Shown: piece by piece, positions 43,686 through 55,864 of the stretch
How the letters are laid out: every line of letters starts with the position of its first letter
How positions within the stretch are numbered: the stretch's first letter is position 1
Source: an uncultured Lachnospiraceae bacterium
GTDB lineage: Bacteria; Bacillota; Clostridia; Lachnospirales; Lachnospiraceae
Direction: 5' to 3'
Length of the DNA stretch: 64,000 nucleotides
Assembly (NCBI GenBank): GCA_947586255.1
Contig: CANPXP010000006.1
Coordinates: 1 to 64,000, forward strand
Notes under the pieces: model-generated
Seen by the model: the letters and a program-made list of their open reading frames with translations, nothing else
The model's database searches: none
What the model was told of the DNA's origin: nothing
Program-made: the position numbers and the translations under genes

Positions 43686-45464
43686 CTAATCTCCTCTGCA
43701 ATAATCCTCCATAACCATCTGCAGCCGTTCCCTGCCCTGATAGACGTCCAGCCTGGGATAGTACACCACATGGATACGACCCTCGCAGCGCACGCCGCGG
43801 TACAGGCCGTCGCAGGCATCCTGCCCGAAGTTCTCCCGCAGGAAGTCGTGCCATCTCTCCAGATCGCCGAAATATATCATCTCGAACTGTCCGCCTTCCT
43901 CGTTCTCCACAGTGTACTTTCCCACATTGCCGTTCCTTCCCAGCACTCTGCCCCTTATGAGGCGGACATTCTTCTGGGCGAAGACCGGTTTCCGGTTGCC
44001 GATGCCGCAGGGCTCCAGCAAGTCGAGCTGCCGCACCAGGTCTGCAGTCACATAGGACATGGGCATAGGCACATCGATCCGGATTTTTTCCGTCAGATCC
44101 TCGTCAGACAGGCCGCAGTGTTCATTCAGATACCGGCGAAATGTCTCCATGTTCTCTGCCGGCATGGAGAAGCCCGCCGCCATCTTGTGGCCGCCGAACT
44201 TCGTATACAGCTCTCTGCACTCGCTCATCTTGTCGAACATATGATACGCGTCTATGGAGCGCCCCGAACCCTTGATCCCGTCCTCCGCATCCGTCAGCAC
44301 GAAGGCGGGTTTCCCGTACCGCTCTCTGACGCGCCCCGCGATAATCCCTGCCAGACTCTCATGGCAGTCGGGCAGATACACGACCAGAACCCTGTCGTTT
44401 CGCAGGTCGCTCTCCTCGATCAGCTGTATGGCGCGCTGCGTTCCCTGCAGCGTCATGGTTTTTCTGCTGTCGTTCAGCGCCTTCAGCTCACCCGCAATCG
44501 CCGCGGCCTCCGCCTCATCCTCGGCGTCAAACATCCGCAGCGCCCTGCGCGCCGTATCCAGTCTGCCCGTAGAGTTGATACACGGCCCCAGGATAAAGCC
44601 GATATCGTAGGCCGTCAGCGGTTTCTCCAGACGCCCGCACGCATTTAACAGCGCCCGCATCCCCTTGTTCGCAGTCTCGGCAATCAGTCTGAGCCCATAC
44701 TTGACAATGATGCGGTTTTCATCCACAAGTTCCATCACATCGCCCACCGTGGCAAAAGCCGCGAAGGCAAACAATTCCTTCCGGAGCGCCTCCGCCGCGC
44801 CGTCCCGGCGGCCGTCAAGCATCAGCTGCATCAGCTTGTAAGCCACCACAGCCCCGCAGATTTCCTTAAAGGGATAAGCGCAGCCCTCCTGCTTCGGATC
44901 GACGACCGCGTCCGCGGCGGGCACAAGCTCTCTCCTTGCGCCGTCCTCTCCCACCTCATAGGGCACTTCGTGATGATCCGTGACGATCACCGTCATACCG
45001 AGAGATTTGGCCAGATCGATCTGCGCTGCGGCGGCAATGCCGTTGTCACAGGTCAAGAGCAGATCGACGCCCTCCTCGTGCGCCTCCGTGATGATGCGGT
45101 CGTTCATGCCGTAGCCGTCGTAGATTCGATGCGGAATCACCGTGTCGACGTCCGCGCCCAGAAACCGCAGACCGCGCAGCAGAATATAGGAGGCGCAGAC
45201 GCCGTCGATGTCATAGTCGCCGACCACACGCATCCTCTTTCCGTCCCGGATCCCGTCCGCCAGTATCTCTACGGCGCGGCGCGCGTCCTTCAGAAGCCCC
45301 GGGTCATACATGTCCGCCGGCGTGCCGTTCAGAAACCGGTCGATGGCTTCATCCCCCACAATATCGCGGTTACGGATAATCCGTGCAATCACCTGATCGA
45401 TATGAAATTTTTCGGCAATCGCGGCAAAATCCGCTCTCTTTCCGTACACAACCCACTTCGCCAT
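43686..45464 (-). CDS. recJ: Single-stranded-DNA exonuclease RecJ
   Basis: 5'-3' ssDNA exonuclease of recombination and mismatch repair. The 592-residue protein has DHH motifs: VVGDYDIDGVCAS, CDNGIAA, VTDHHEVP, and the DHHA1 domain with GGHKMAAGFS, followed by an OB domain (FAQKNVRLIRGRVL). The start is ATG 45464 with GGGAG at six bases; open sequence upstream is not conserved. Shorter than the longest RecJ proteins but complete in motifs. Confidence 0.93.
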   Translation of the reverse strand: MAKWVVYGKRADFAAIAEKFHIDQVIARIIRNRDIVGDEAIDRFLNGTPADMYDPGLLKDARRAVEILADGIRDGKRMRVVGDYDIDGVCASYILLRGLRFLGADVDTVIPHRIYDGYGMNDRIITEAHEEGVDLLLTCDNGIAAAAQIDLAKSLGMTVIVTDHHEVPYEVGEDGARRELVPAADAVVDPKQEGCAYPFKEICGAVVAYKLMQLMLDGRRDGAAEALRKELFAFAAFATVGDVMELVDENRIIVKYGLRLIAETANKGMRALLNACGRLEKPLTAYDIGFILGPCINSTGRLDTARRALRMFDAEDEAEAAAIAGELKALNDSRKTMTLQGTQRAIQLIEESDLRNDRVLVVYLPDCHESLAGIIAGRVRERYGKPAFVLTDAEDGIKGSGRSIDAYHMFDKMSECRELYTKFGGHKMAAGFSMPAENMETFRRYLNEHCGLSDEDLTEKIRIDVPMPMSYVTADLVRQLDLLEPCGIGNRKPVFAQKNVRLIRGRVLGRNGNVGKYTVENEEGGQFEMIYFGDLERWHDFLRENFGQDACDGLYRGVRCEGRIHVVYYPRLDVYQGRERLQMVMEDYCRGD

Positions 45465-45579
45465 AGAAATCTCCCGCAATGTCCTTCTATTTTCAGAAAG
45501 GCGCCCTGCCACAACAGCCAGAGCGCCTCCCCGCATATCGCCTCTCATCCGCCTCCGCACGCGCTGTGCGCGGCGCGGA

Positions 45580-47850
45580 TTATTTGGCGGCCTTCTTCAC
45601 AAACTTCGTGCGGAACACAAACCACATCGCGCCGGTCAGGCAGATCGAGGAGTACGTACCGCATATGATGCCCGCGATCAACGGCAGCGCAAACTCCCTG
45701 ATGGAAGATACGCCGAACACTTCCAGCGCCGCCACCATAAAAAATGTCGTCAGAGAGGTGAAGATACTTCTCGACAATGTCTGCGTGATGCTTCTGTTCA
45801 CCAGCTCCTGCAGATCCTCCCTGCCCCGTTTGTCCCGCAGATTCTCACGGATACGGTCGAAGATTACGATGGTCGCGTTGATGGAATAGCCCACGATGGT
45901 CAGCATACACGCGATAAAGGTATTGCCGACGGACACCCGCACCACCGCGTAGAACGCCAGCACCACCAGCACGTCGTGCACCAGCGCCAGCACGGAGCTC
46001 GCGCCGAAACGGATATCCTTGAACCTGAACCAGATATACAGCAGCATGAGAATCGTGGAGACGATGATCGCCTTAATCGCGTCCGCCTGCATCTCGGAGC
46101 TGATCGTCGCGCTGATCGTCTCCGCGGTGATGCTGTTCTTATCCACGCCGAAATTCGCCGCCATCGTGTCCGCGAACTGCTCTCTCTCCTCCACGTTCAG
46201 GGTCCGCGTCTTGATGATAATCTGATTGGAGCCCGCCACCTTGGTGGTCTGCACGTTGGCGTCGCCGGTGATCTCCTCGACATAGGGGACGATCTGCGCG
46301 TCGATCTCCTCAATGCTCATATCCTCGTTCAGCGTCAGGGTCGTGGATGTGCCGCCCACAAAATCAAGACTGTAGTTGAGGGGCATACCCGTCCGCGCCT
46401 TGTTGACGCCCATCACCACGAAACCGGCCACGATCACCGCCGCGGAAATTCCAAAGAACAGATACTTCTTCGAGAGGAAATTGATGGTCTTCTTCTCCTT
46501 GCCGACACCGTAAGCCTTCTCGCTCTGGACGCCCACGGCGTACAGCGCGTTGATCAGGAACTTCGTCACAAACAGCGCGGTAAACATGGAAATGATGATA
46601 CCCAGCATCAGCGTGATGGAGAAACCTCTGATCGTGCCGCTGCCCATGAAGTAGAGCACGATGGCGGCGATCAGCGTCGTGATATTGCCGTCCAGAATCG
46701 CGGACAGCGCCTTGCTAAATCCAATCTTGATAGAGGACTGCACCGTCTTGCCCGTGGCCAGTTCCTCTCTGATACGCGCGAAGATGATGACGTTTGCGTC
46801 CACCGCCATACCGACGGAGAGGATGATACCCGCGATACCCGGCAGCGTCAGCGTCGCCTCGAAGGCATACAGCAGAATCACCATCAGTTCCGCGTACAGG
46901 CACAGCGCCAGGGACGCCGCAAAGCCCGCCACATAATAGACCGCGATCATAAATACAACCACCAGCGCGAAGCCTGCCGCCGCCGCGATCAGGCTCGTGC
47001 GGATCGCCTCGGAACCAAGCTGTGCGCCGACCACGTTGGAGCGAAGCTCCTCCAGCTCCAGCTTCAAGCCGCCGATGCGGATCGTGGATGCCAGATTCTC
47101 GGCCTCCGCCGCGCCGCCCTGTCCCATCGTGATGACGGCGTTGCCGTCCGTGATGACGGCGTTGACACTGGGTGCGCTGACAATGGCGTCGTCATAGTAG
47201 ATCGCGATCGACTCCCCGTTGTTGTACGCCTTCTCGGTAGCCTCCGCAAAAGCCGCCGCGCCGGCGTCGTTCAGCGTCAGGGTCACCACATTCTCCACAT
47301 TGCCCATCTGCTGATCCTGCTGCGCTCTCGCCTGCGCGTCCACCACTTCCGTACCGGTGATGATCACGGAGCCGTCCGCCAGAAGCTCGTCGATGGTCTT
47401 ATTGAGCACATACTGCGGAACGAGATTGCCGTCCGCGTCGATGGTGAGGCCGCCCGTGTAATTCTCGTTGCCCTCGCTGTCCGTCTGTGAGATAAAATAC
47501 AGGCTGCCGGGCTTGCCGAGCTCCTCCAGAATCGCGTTGGCATCCGTCACACCCGGGATCTCGATGTTGATACGGTCGTCGCCCTCCTGGTAGACCTGCG
47601 CCTCCGTGCTGTAATTCTGCACACGCTGCTGCAGCTTGTAGATCGTATCGTTCATATCCTCCGTGCTGGGATTTTCGTCTCCCACCACCTGGTAAGTGAT
47701 GCTGACGCCGCCCGCCAGATCCAGTCCCAGCTTGATGCTGGAGGCCGAGCCGGACTTGTCCGATCCGACGCCGAAGACCGCCGTGTAACCAAGCAGTCCA
47801 AGTATCAGAACATACACTATCAAACCTATAACCGCTCTGCTCTTTTTCAT
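45580..47850 (-). CDS. secDF: Fused protein-export subunits SecD-SecF
   Basis: Proton-driven RND-type membrane protein that pulls exported proteins from SecYEG. The 756-residue fusion shows the SecD P1 domain (GLDLAGGVSITYQV), its membrane block (ILSVGMAVDANVIIFARIREEL), then SecF (LDFVGGTSTTLTL and IVGYSINATIVIFDRIRENL). About twelve membrane segments are present. The ATG at 47850 overlaps the maturase stop (ATGA) and has GGAG upstream. Tight coupling to the SCIFF maturase suggests shared expression. Confidence 0.96.
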   Translation of the reverse strand: MKKSRAVIGLIVYVLILGLLGYTAVFGVGSDKSGSASSIKLGLDLAGGVSITYQVVGDENPSTEDMNDTIYKLQQRVQNYSTEAQVYQEGDDRINIEIPGVTDANAILEELGKPGSLYFISQTDSEGNENYTGGLTIDADGNLVPQYVLNKTIDELLADGSVIITGTEVVDAQARAQQDQQMGNVENVVTLTLNDAGAAAFAEATEKAYNNGESIAIYYDDAIVSAPSVNAVITDGNAVITMGQGGAAEAENLASTIRIGGLKLELEELRSNVVGAQLGSEAIRTSLIAAAAGFALVVVFMIAVYYVAGFAASLALCLYAELMVILLYAFEATLTLPGIAGIILSVGMAVDANVIIFARIREELATGKTVQSSIKIGFSKALSAILDGNITTLIAAIVLYFMGSGTIRGFSITLMLGIIISMFTALFVTKFLINALYAVGVQSEKAYGVGKEKKTINFLSKKYLFFGISAAVIVAGFVVMGVNKARTGMPLNYSLDFVGGTSTTLTLNEDMSIEEIDAQIVPYVEEITGDANVQTTKVAGSNQIIIKTRTLNVEEREQFADTMAANFGVDKNSITAETISATISSEMQADAIKAIIVSTILMLLYIWFRFKDIRFGASSVLALVHDVLVVLAFYAVVRVSVGNTFIACMLTIVGYSINATIVIFDRIRENLRDKRGREDLQELVNRSITQTLSRSIFTSLTTFFMVAALEVFGVSSIREFALPLIAGIICGTYSSICLTGAMWFVFRTKFVKKAAK

Positions 47851-49247
47851 AATATATTCTCCTTTTCCTCGCCGGCCAGCGCCGCCTTTATCATGATCGC
47901 GCACTCGACGCGCTTCCTCTGCAGCTCACACCCGATATCGTAAGCGCCCGTAATGCTGCCGCTGAAATTGTACGCGTTGGCCGCGCAGCCTCCGCTGCAG
48001 TAATACTTCGCGAAGCAGTCCCTGCACGTCTCCTTGGCATAGACATTGCACTGCTTAAAGGTGTCTCTGATATCCGTCCGCACAATCCCGTCGTCCACGT
48101 TGCCCATCAGGAATTCCTCCTGCCCGACGAACTGGTGGCAGGGATACAGATCGCCCCAGGGGGTGACGGACAGATACTCCGTTCCGGACCCGCAGCCCGA
48201 CAGTCTCTTGGCCACGCAGGGGCCACCTTCTAAATCTATCATAAAATGGAAAAATTGGAAACCTTTTCCTTCTTTTTTTCTGCGGATATACTCGAGCGCC
48301 AGCTTATCGTACTCCGTAAGCAGCGCCGGAACGTCCTCCTCGCGGATCGCGTAATCCTCCCCGGCAGGCGCCACCACCGGCTCCATGGAGATCTGCTCGA
48401 AGCCCTCGTCCGCCAGGTGCTTCACATCCTCCGAAAAGTCGAGATTGTATCTCGTGAAAGTGCCGCGCACATAATAATTCATCTGGTTCCTGCTCTCGGC
48501 CACCTTCTTATACTTCGGCACCACCTCGTCGTAGCTGCCCTGTCCGCCTCTGTGGGGCCGCATCCGGTCGTGGACTTCCTTTCGCCCGTCGATGCTTAAG
48601 ACAATGTTCGCCATCTCCCTGTTCGCGAACTCCATCACCTCATCGTCAAGCAGCACGCCGTTTGTCGTCAGGGTAAAGCGGAACTTCTTGTGATGCGGCT
48701 CCTCCAGACTTCTTCCGTAGGCCACCAGATCCTTCACGACCTGCCAGTTCATCAACGGCTCGCCGCCGAAGAAATCCACTTCCAGATTGACTCTGTTCCC
48801 CGAGTTCGCCACCAGGAAGTCCAGCGCCTTCTTCCCCACCTCATAACTCATGAGCGCCCGGTCGCCGTGGTACTCCCCCTTGCCCGCGAAACAGTATCTG
48901 CAGGCGAGGTTGCAGTCGTGGGCGATATGGAGGCACAGCGCTTTCACCACCGTCTCCCGGCTCTTAAAATCGCCGATATACCGCTCGTAGATATCCTCCG
49001 TGTACAGGGTGCCGGCGTCCCGCAGCGCGAGAAGCTCCTCCACCGTCTCCGCCAGCTCCGCAGCCGCCACGTCAGGCAGCTTCCCGGACGCATAAGCCGT
49101 GATCTCCTCCGGCGTCCCGAGTCCGTCCGCCAGCGCTTTCTCCACGACGGGAACCGCCCGGTAAGCCGTCTCGTCCGTCACATGTACGCTGCCGCTGTTG
49201 ACGTCCAGTACGATATGATATCCGTTATTGATGTATTGATGTATCAC
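47847..49247 (-). CDS. scfB: SCIFF peptide radical-SAM maturase
   Basis: SPASM-type radical-SAM enzyme that forms thioether crosslinks in the SCIFF peptide. The 466-residue protein carries CNLACRYCFAGKG (CxxxCxxC, radical-SAM cluster), FFGGEPLMNW, and a C-terminal SPASM region with cysteines in CVAKRLSGCGSG, LYPCHQF and CNVYAKETCRDCFAKYYCSGGC. GTG 49247 with GGAG upstream starts the protein at VIHQYINNGYHIVLDV, the typical N-terminus. It follows the peptide gene and overlaps secDF by four bases. Confidence 0.95.
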   Translation of the reverse strand: MIHQYINNGYHIVLDVNSGSVHVTDETAYRAVPVVEKALADGLGTPEEITAYASGKLPDVAAAELAETVEELLALRDAGTLYTEDIYERYIGDFKSRETVVKALCLHIAHDCNLACRYCFAGKGEYHGDRALMSYEVGKKALDFLVANSGNRVNLEVDFFGGEPLMNWQVVKDLVAYGRSLEEPHHKKFRFTLTTNGVLLDDEVMEFANREMANIVLSIDGRKEVHDRMRPHRGGQGSYDEVVPKYKKVAESRNQMNYYVRGTFTRYNLDFSEDVKHLADEGFEQISMEPVVAPAGEDYAIREEDVPALLTEYDKLALEYIRRKKEGKGFQFFHFMIDLEGGPCVAKRLSGCGSGTEYLSVTPWGDLYPCHQFVGQEEFLMGNVDDGIVRTDIRDTFKQCNVYAKETCRDCFAKYYCSGGCAANAYNFSGSITGAYDIGCELQRKRVECAIMIKAALAGEEKENIL

Positions 49248-49281
49248 TTCTGTTCTCCCAAACCCGATAGATAAACGCATA

Positions 49282-49310
49282 ATAAGCAGCGACGCCTGAT
49301 CGCTGCTTAT
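49282..49310 (-). other. Hairpin between the SCIFF peptide and its maturase
   Basis: An 11-bp perfect stem (49282-49292 with 49300-49310, seven-base loop) without a T run lies in the 108-base gap. It may act as a partial terminator or RNA-stabilising element, giving more peptide than enzyme. Confidence 0.5.
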
Positions 49311-49355
49311 GCTTCGTATACAATTCCTCTCTTTTTCGCTGGACCCGTCAGGCTC

Positions 49356-49499
49356 TTATCTCGCCTTCTCGCAGGTCTGATTACCCACCGTGCAGGACGT
49401 CTTGCAAGCAGACTGGCAGGATGTCTGACACTCGCCGCATCCGCCCTTCTTCATGGACTCCTTCAGGTCTCTCGTGTTCAGTGTCTTGATATGTTTCAT
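49356..49499 (-). CDS. scfA: SCIFF ribosomal peptide precursor (six cysteines in forty-five)
   Basis: A 47-residue peptide that begins MKHIKTLNTRDLKESMKKGG and ends in a cysteine-rich core (CGECQTSC, QSACKTSC, TVGNQTC) with six cysteines. This is the SCIFF family, almost universal in Clostridia and matured by the radical-SAM enzyme encoded next. GGAGG lies nine bases before ATG 49499. Its cellular role is not established. Confidence 0.96.
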   Translation of the reverse strand: MKHIKTLNTRDLKESMKKGGCGECQTSCQSACKTSCTVGNQTCEKAR

Positions 49500-49604
49500 A
49501 ATATCGCATCCTCCGTTTATCGCTCGTCGCTTATTTGCTTTGCTTTTCGCCTATTGTAACACACTTTTTTCAATAGGAAAAGTGTTTTTCTGATTTTTTG
49601 TGCC

Positions 49605-49979
49605 CTAACTCACCATGCCGCCCAGCATACCGCTTCCCGCGCACAGGAAAAACACCGTGGCCAGACTGCCCGAGACGTCCTGTAAGCCCCTGTTGACAAT
49701 GAGGGACACAATCACGAGAATCACGTAGTACGCCGCGCCCATCGCCAGTCCCCACAGAAATTTGCGCCTGCCCGCGTGTCTGCCGGCGAGGAATCCCGCC
49801 GCGAAGGTGACCGCTATGTAGATGCCGATGATACTCAACGACACCGTCTTCTCGGACAGGCCGAACCGGTACAGCAAAAAGGCGAGCAGCAGAAGCAGCC
49901 CCGCCGTCAGAATATACGCCGCCAGCATACACTTTGTGAGAAAGACTGTTTTTTCCAGACAGATTTCCTTTTTCCCCAT
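49605..49979 (-). CDS. Small four-helix membrane protein (TIGR04086/YrzE type)
   Basis: The 124-residue product has four membrane segments after a short charged N-terminus (MGKKEICLEKTVFLTKCMLAA to SGMLGGMVS). GAAGGAGG precedes ATG 49979. Proteins of this type are commonly found near SCIFF genes in Clostridia, as here; function unknown. Confidence 0.8.
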   Translation of the reverse strand: MGKKEICLEKTVFLTKCMLAAYILTAGLLLLLAFLLYRFGLSEKTVSLSIIGIYIAVTFAAGFLAGRHAGRRKFLWGLAMGAAYYVILVIVSLIVNRGLQDVSGSLATVFFLCAGSGMLGGMVS

Positions 49980-50161
49980 TTCATCCTCCTTCTTCGTTCC
50001 TCTGTAAGATCTTCTCCTATACGAATGTATATTCCTCTGTCCCGAAAAACTTGACACCTTCTTATATTCCATAGTAATATTTCTGTAACTGTCCGTCTCC
50101 TGTCATACCGGAGCGATACAGGGCAATCCACGATCTTACATACAAGGAGTGAACTTTTCAA

Positions 50162-51457
50162 TTGGATACCACAGGTGTCATACAAATCATAACACTGGTA
50201 ATTCTCGTCTTTCTGTCGGGATTCTTCTCTTCCGCCGAGACGGCGTTCTCGACAGTCAACCGCGTGCGGATGCGCACGCTCGCCCAGGAGGGCTCACAGA
50301 GGGCCGTCAGGGTACAGAATATTCTGGACCACTACGGCAAGATGCTCAGCGCCGTCCTGATCGGCAACAACATCGTGAACCTCTCCGCCTCCTCCGTCAT
50401 GACCACCTTCGTCATCAGAATATGGGGCAATTACGCCGTCGGTATCGCCACCGGCATTCTGACTTTCGCCGTGCTCATGTTCGGCGAGATCATACCGAAG
50501 ACCTGGGCGATGCAGCGGTCCGAGAAAATCACGCTGATGTACGGCGGTCCGATCCACGCGCTGATGACCGTGCTGACGCCCGTCATCTTCTTCATCGACA
50601 AGCTGTCCGACTGGATCCTGCGCTTCTTACATATCAGCTCGGACGGCAACACGTTCAGCATCACCGAGAAAGAATTGAAAACCTATGTGGACGTCAGCCA
50701 CGAGGGCGGCGTCATCGAATCCGAGGAGCGCGAGTTTATCTACAACGTGTTTGACTTCGGGGACACGGTGGCCAAGGATATCATGATCCCGCGCATCCAG
50801 ATGACCACGGTGCCCATCGACGCGACCTATCAGGATCTGCTGTCCACCTTCCAGGATTCGATGTTCACCAGAATCCCCGTCTACGACGAGGATCCCGACC
50901 ATATCATCGGCGTGGTCAACATCAAGGACTTTATTCTGGTCAAGGACAGGGAAAAATTTCAGCTCAAGAAAATCCTGCGCGAAGCGTATTACACCTACGA
51001 GTACAAGCGTGTGTCCGATCTGCTGATGGAGATCCGCGAGAAATCCTTAAGCATCGCCTTCGTGCTGAGCGAGTACGGCGCGACGGTGGGCATGATCACC
51101 ATGGAGGATATGATCGAGGAGCTGGTGGGCGAGATCCGCGACGAGTACGACGAAGACGAGGAGGAGCTGATCCAGGAAATCGAAGACGGCCAGTATCTCG
51201 TGGAGGCGCAGATGAAGCTGAGCGACATCAACGACGCGCTGGACATCGAGCTTGCCTCCGAGGACTACGATTCCGTGGGCGGACTCATGATCGAGAAGCT
51301 GGAGCGTCTGCCTCAGGACGAAGAGCAGATCACGCTGGACAACGGCATCCTGCTGCAGGCCAGGGGCGTGCAGGACAACCGCATCCTGAAAGTACTCATC
51401 ACGCTGCCGGAAGAAACGCCGGAGGAAGATACGACAACTCCCGTGGAACCCGCCTAG
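50162..51457 (+). CDS. CNNM/CorC-type membrane protein with CBS domains
   Basis: The 431-residue protein has an N-terminal CNNM (DUF21) membrane domain with SGFFSSAETAFSTVNR and GNNIVNLSASS, two CBS domains (about 200-330; DIMIPRIQMTTVPID, MITMEDMIEELVGEIRDEYDE) and a C-terminal CorC/HlyC domain. Family members affect magnesium or other divalent-cation balance; some are labelled haemolysins. The start is taken as TTG 50162, with AAGGAG 12 bases upstream, which is long, so the start is uncertain. It is a lone plus-strand gene. Confidence 0.92.
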   Translation: MDTTGVIQIITLVILVFLSGFFSSAETAFSTVNRVRMRTLAQEGSQRAVRVQNILDHYGKMLSAVLIGNNIVNLSASSVMTTFVIRIWGNYAVGIATGILTFAVLMFGEIIPKTWAMQRSEKITLMYGGPIHALMTVLTPVIFFIDKLSDWILRFLHISSDGNTFSITEKELKTYVDVSHEGGVIESEEREFIYNVFDFGDTVAKDIMIPRIQMTTVPIDATYQDLLSTFQDSMFTRIPVYDEDPDHIIGVVNIKDFILVKDREKFQLKKILREAYYTYEYKRVSDLLMEIREKSLSIAFVLSEYGATVGMITMEDMIEELVGEIRDEYDEDEEELIQEIEDGQYLVEAQMKLSDINDALDIELASEDYDSVGGLMIEKLERLPQDEEQITLDNGILLQARGVQDNRILKVLITLPEETPEEDTTTPVEPA

Positions 51458-51474
51458 GCTCCCCGGGAGTTTTT
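51436..51474 (+). terminator. Terminator of the CNNM-type gene
   Basis: AACTCCC (51436-51442) pairs with GGGAGTT (51465-51471), followed by T residues; the left arm lies within the last codons of the gene. Confidence 0.7.
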
Positions 51475-51494
51475 CCGTCACATGTACATGCCTA

Positions 51495-53726
<2,232 letters not shown>

Positions 53727-53732
53727 AGGCAA

Positions 53733-54674
53733 TCACTCCAGCGGCCGCGCGGCAAGCGTCATCACGGCCTCGATCTCGGCCCCGTTGTCCGGCGCCGCTC
53801 CGACCGTCTCATGTCTGCCGTCAGGCGCAACCATGCCGATCCGGCTGTCCTTTCCGACCTGCTCTAACGTATAGTAACGAATCTCCTGCGCGGCCTGCAG
53901 ACGAACCGCGTAGATCCTGCGGCAGGCGCCCGCCTTCTCCTTCTCCTCCGGCATGTCCACCCGGGTGATCTGCATGTCTTCCGTGACATTCATCGTCATC
54001 ACCGAGAAATCCTCCTCCGCGACCGCGACAGCCGACCTGCGCTCCGCGGGGTAACACTCCTCGCACAATTCCCGCAAGAAGGCCCCCTCCTCGCTCTGCA
54101 GGCGCTTAAGCCCTTCCTCTCCGTGCCCAAACAGATACTGCGGCAGCAGCTGGAACGCCACCCGGTCCTGCACCATTCTGGCGAACTGCTTCTCCGTCAC
54201 TCTGACCGTCCGTGTCTGCTTCGCCGCCGTGGCACGCTTGAGAGCCACCTCCAGGATCTCCTTCGGCATCACAATATTGTGCGTAAAAGGGTTTAACGTC
54301 ATCGTCTTCGCCGGAGACTGCTCCGACATCACCATGGAGAGACATACCTGAAAAGGCATGGCGAGCACGGCCGGGCTTCTCCGCTCCGGCGGTATCTGCG
54401 CCGCCGACGAAAAAACCGGAAACAGCTGTTCTCCCGACTCCTTGCGCAGCAGGCAGGGCGTGATCGCCGCATTCTTCGGAAGCTTCACCGGCTCCCCTTC
54501 CCGCATCTTGCGCTGCGTCTTCTCGTCCAGTCCCTGCGGAGGCATAACCGGCATCAAAACCGTCGCTTTTTCCAGAACCTCCATGACCGCGGCATATTTT
54601 TCCTTCTGTCTGTCCTTCACGAACTCTTCCGCCAGCGTCTCCAGCTGCGCGTTGTCCCATTTCTGATCCGCCAT
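53733..54674 (-). CDS. SseB-domain protein
   Basis: The 313-residue soluble protein resembles the SseB N-terminal domain family: KATVLMPVMPP early on, then ITPCLLRKESGEQLFPVFSS and LNPFTHNIVMPKEILEVAL. The C-terminal part (about 190-313) is unassigned and ends with a beta-rich segment. In enterobacteria the name refers to an enhanced-serine-sensitivity factor; in Clostridia the role is unknown. It starts four bases after the acyltransferase gene. Confidence 0.75.
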   Translation of the reverse strand: MADQKWDNAQLETLAEEFVKDRQKEKYAAVMEVLEKATVLMPVMPPQGLDEKTQRKMREGEPVKLPKNAAITPCLLRKESGEQLFPVFSSAAQIPPERRSPAVLAMPFQVCLSMVMSEQSPAKTMTLNPFTHNIVMPKEILEVALKRATAAKQTRTVRVTEKQFARMVQDRVAFQLLPQYLFGHGEEGLKRLQSEEGAFLRELCEECYPAERRSAVAVAEEDFSVMTMNVTEDMQITRVDMPEEKEKAGACRRIYAVRLQAAQEIRYYTLEQVGKDSRIGMVAPDGRHETVGAAPDNGAEIEAVMTLAARPLE

Positions 54675-54677
54675 GAC

Positions 54678-55853
54678 TCAGTCCTTCTCCTTCTTCGCTT
54701 CATCCGCCCCGCGCCGTCCTTTTCCCGCGCCGATGCGCCCTGCCAGCCCGATCAGCTTTCCGTCGATCACATGCAGGGGCACGGCCAGCGCGATGGAGGC
54801 CGCATAACACGCCAGAATATAACCTACTCTGTTCTTCACCGGCATGTAGAGCAGGAACAGATTGTGGATCAGGTACAGCTCCAGCGCTATGCTGCCCAGG
54901 AAATCCATCACCTTGTTGCCGAGCCCGATCTTCTGCGTCACGATGACGACCGTGAGCACCACGAAGAAAACAAAGGGCGTCTGCACCAGAAGCGTCTGCC
55001 ATTTCTCCCTGTAACCGGGATAGCCTTCCCACTCGTGCCAGTAGCCTGCGGTCTGCAGCATATACATCGTCCTGCTGTAGAAAAACGCCACCAGAAGCAC
55101 GGAGACGATCAGCGATATCCCGTAGAACTTCCTGATCAATCCGAGAATCTGCTTCTCCCATCTAGCGAACAGAATGCCGACCGGCATCAAAAGCGTCGTG
55201 TTGTACCACCACTCCCCGTGAAACCACAGCCCCTGCGTGGGCGTCGTCGTATCGTGTCCGAGCCATAGGCTGAACGCGATCAGAAGCACGACACAGACAG
55301 TGTACACAAGGCACGCCGCATCGCGGTTTCGCACGAACCGGAACACGAGCCAGAACAGCAGATATAGGAAGAAAATCTCCACGACGTACCACATCTGATT
55401 GTTCATCAAGACCACGCCGGTCAGATAGGAAAGCAGTTCCTTCGCCTGCAGCTCATAGCCCCACAGGCAGGAACCGACGATAAACACAAGATTGCAGACA
55501 TAAAAAGGAATCAGAATCGCCGGCAGCCTGCGCCTCAAGAAGCCCTTCAGATAATCCGGCTTGTCCCGCAGACTGCAGTACAGCCCGTAGCCGGAAAAGA
55601 AAAAGAACATGCCCACAAAGCAGACACCGATGTCCACCATAAAGATCAGAATCCCCGGATCCTCGTTCGCAAAATAAATCGTCTGGGACATATGGTGCAG
55701 CATGATCGCCACGGCGCAGAAGCCCAGGAGTCCCTTGGACGCCTTGAGAGAAAGCGCATCCTCGCGCCACAGTCCCCTCGCCGTCGGGCGGACGCCGGTC
55801 AGCAGAATCACCGCCAGCGCGCTGTAAAAGATAAAAAAGTATTCCTTCGCCAT
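54678..55853 (-). CDS. Acyltransferase-3 family membrane protein
   Basis: The 391-residue protein has about ten membrane segments and the family features KGLLGFCAVAIMLHHMS (catalytic histidine) and FFFFSGYGLYCSL. Members move acyl groups onto sugars or peptidoglycan at the cell surface; there is no extra SGNH domain of the OatA type. GGAGG precedes ATG 55853. It belongs to a run with the EamA gene and aspS upstream. Confidence 0.87.
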   Translation of the reverse strand: MAKEYFFIFYSALAVILLTGVRPTARGLWREDALSLKASKGLLGFCAVAIMLHHMSQTIYFANEDPGILIFMVDIGVCFVGMFFFFSGYGLYCSLRDKPDYLKGFLRRRLPAILIPFYVCNLVFIVGSCLWGYELQAKELLSYLTGVVLMNNQMWYVVEIFFLYLLFWLVFRFVRNRDAACLVYTVCVVLLIAFSLWLGHDTTTPTQGLWFHGEWWYNTTLLMPVGILFARWEKQILGLIRKFYGISLIVSVLLVAFFYSRTMYMLQTAGYWHEWEGYPGYREKWQTLLVQTPFVFFVVLTVVIVTQKIGLGNKVMDFLGSIALELYLIHNLFLLYMPVKNRVGYILACYAASIALAVPLHVIDGKLIGLAGRIGAGKGRRGADEAKKEKD

Positions 55854-55864
55854 AACGTCCTCCA

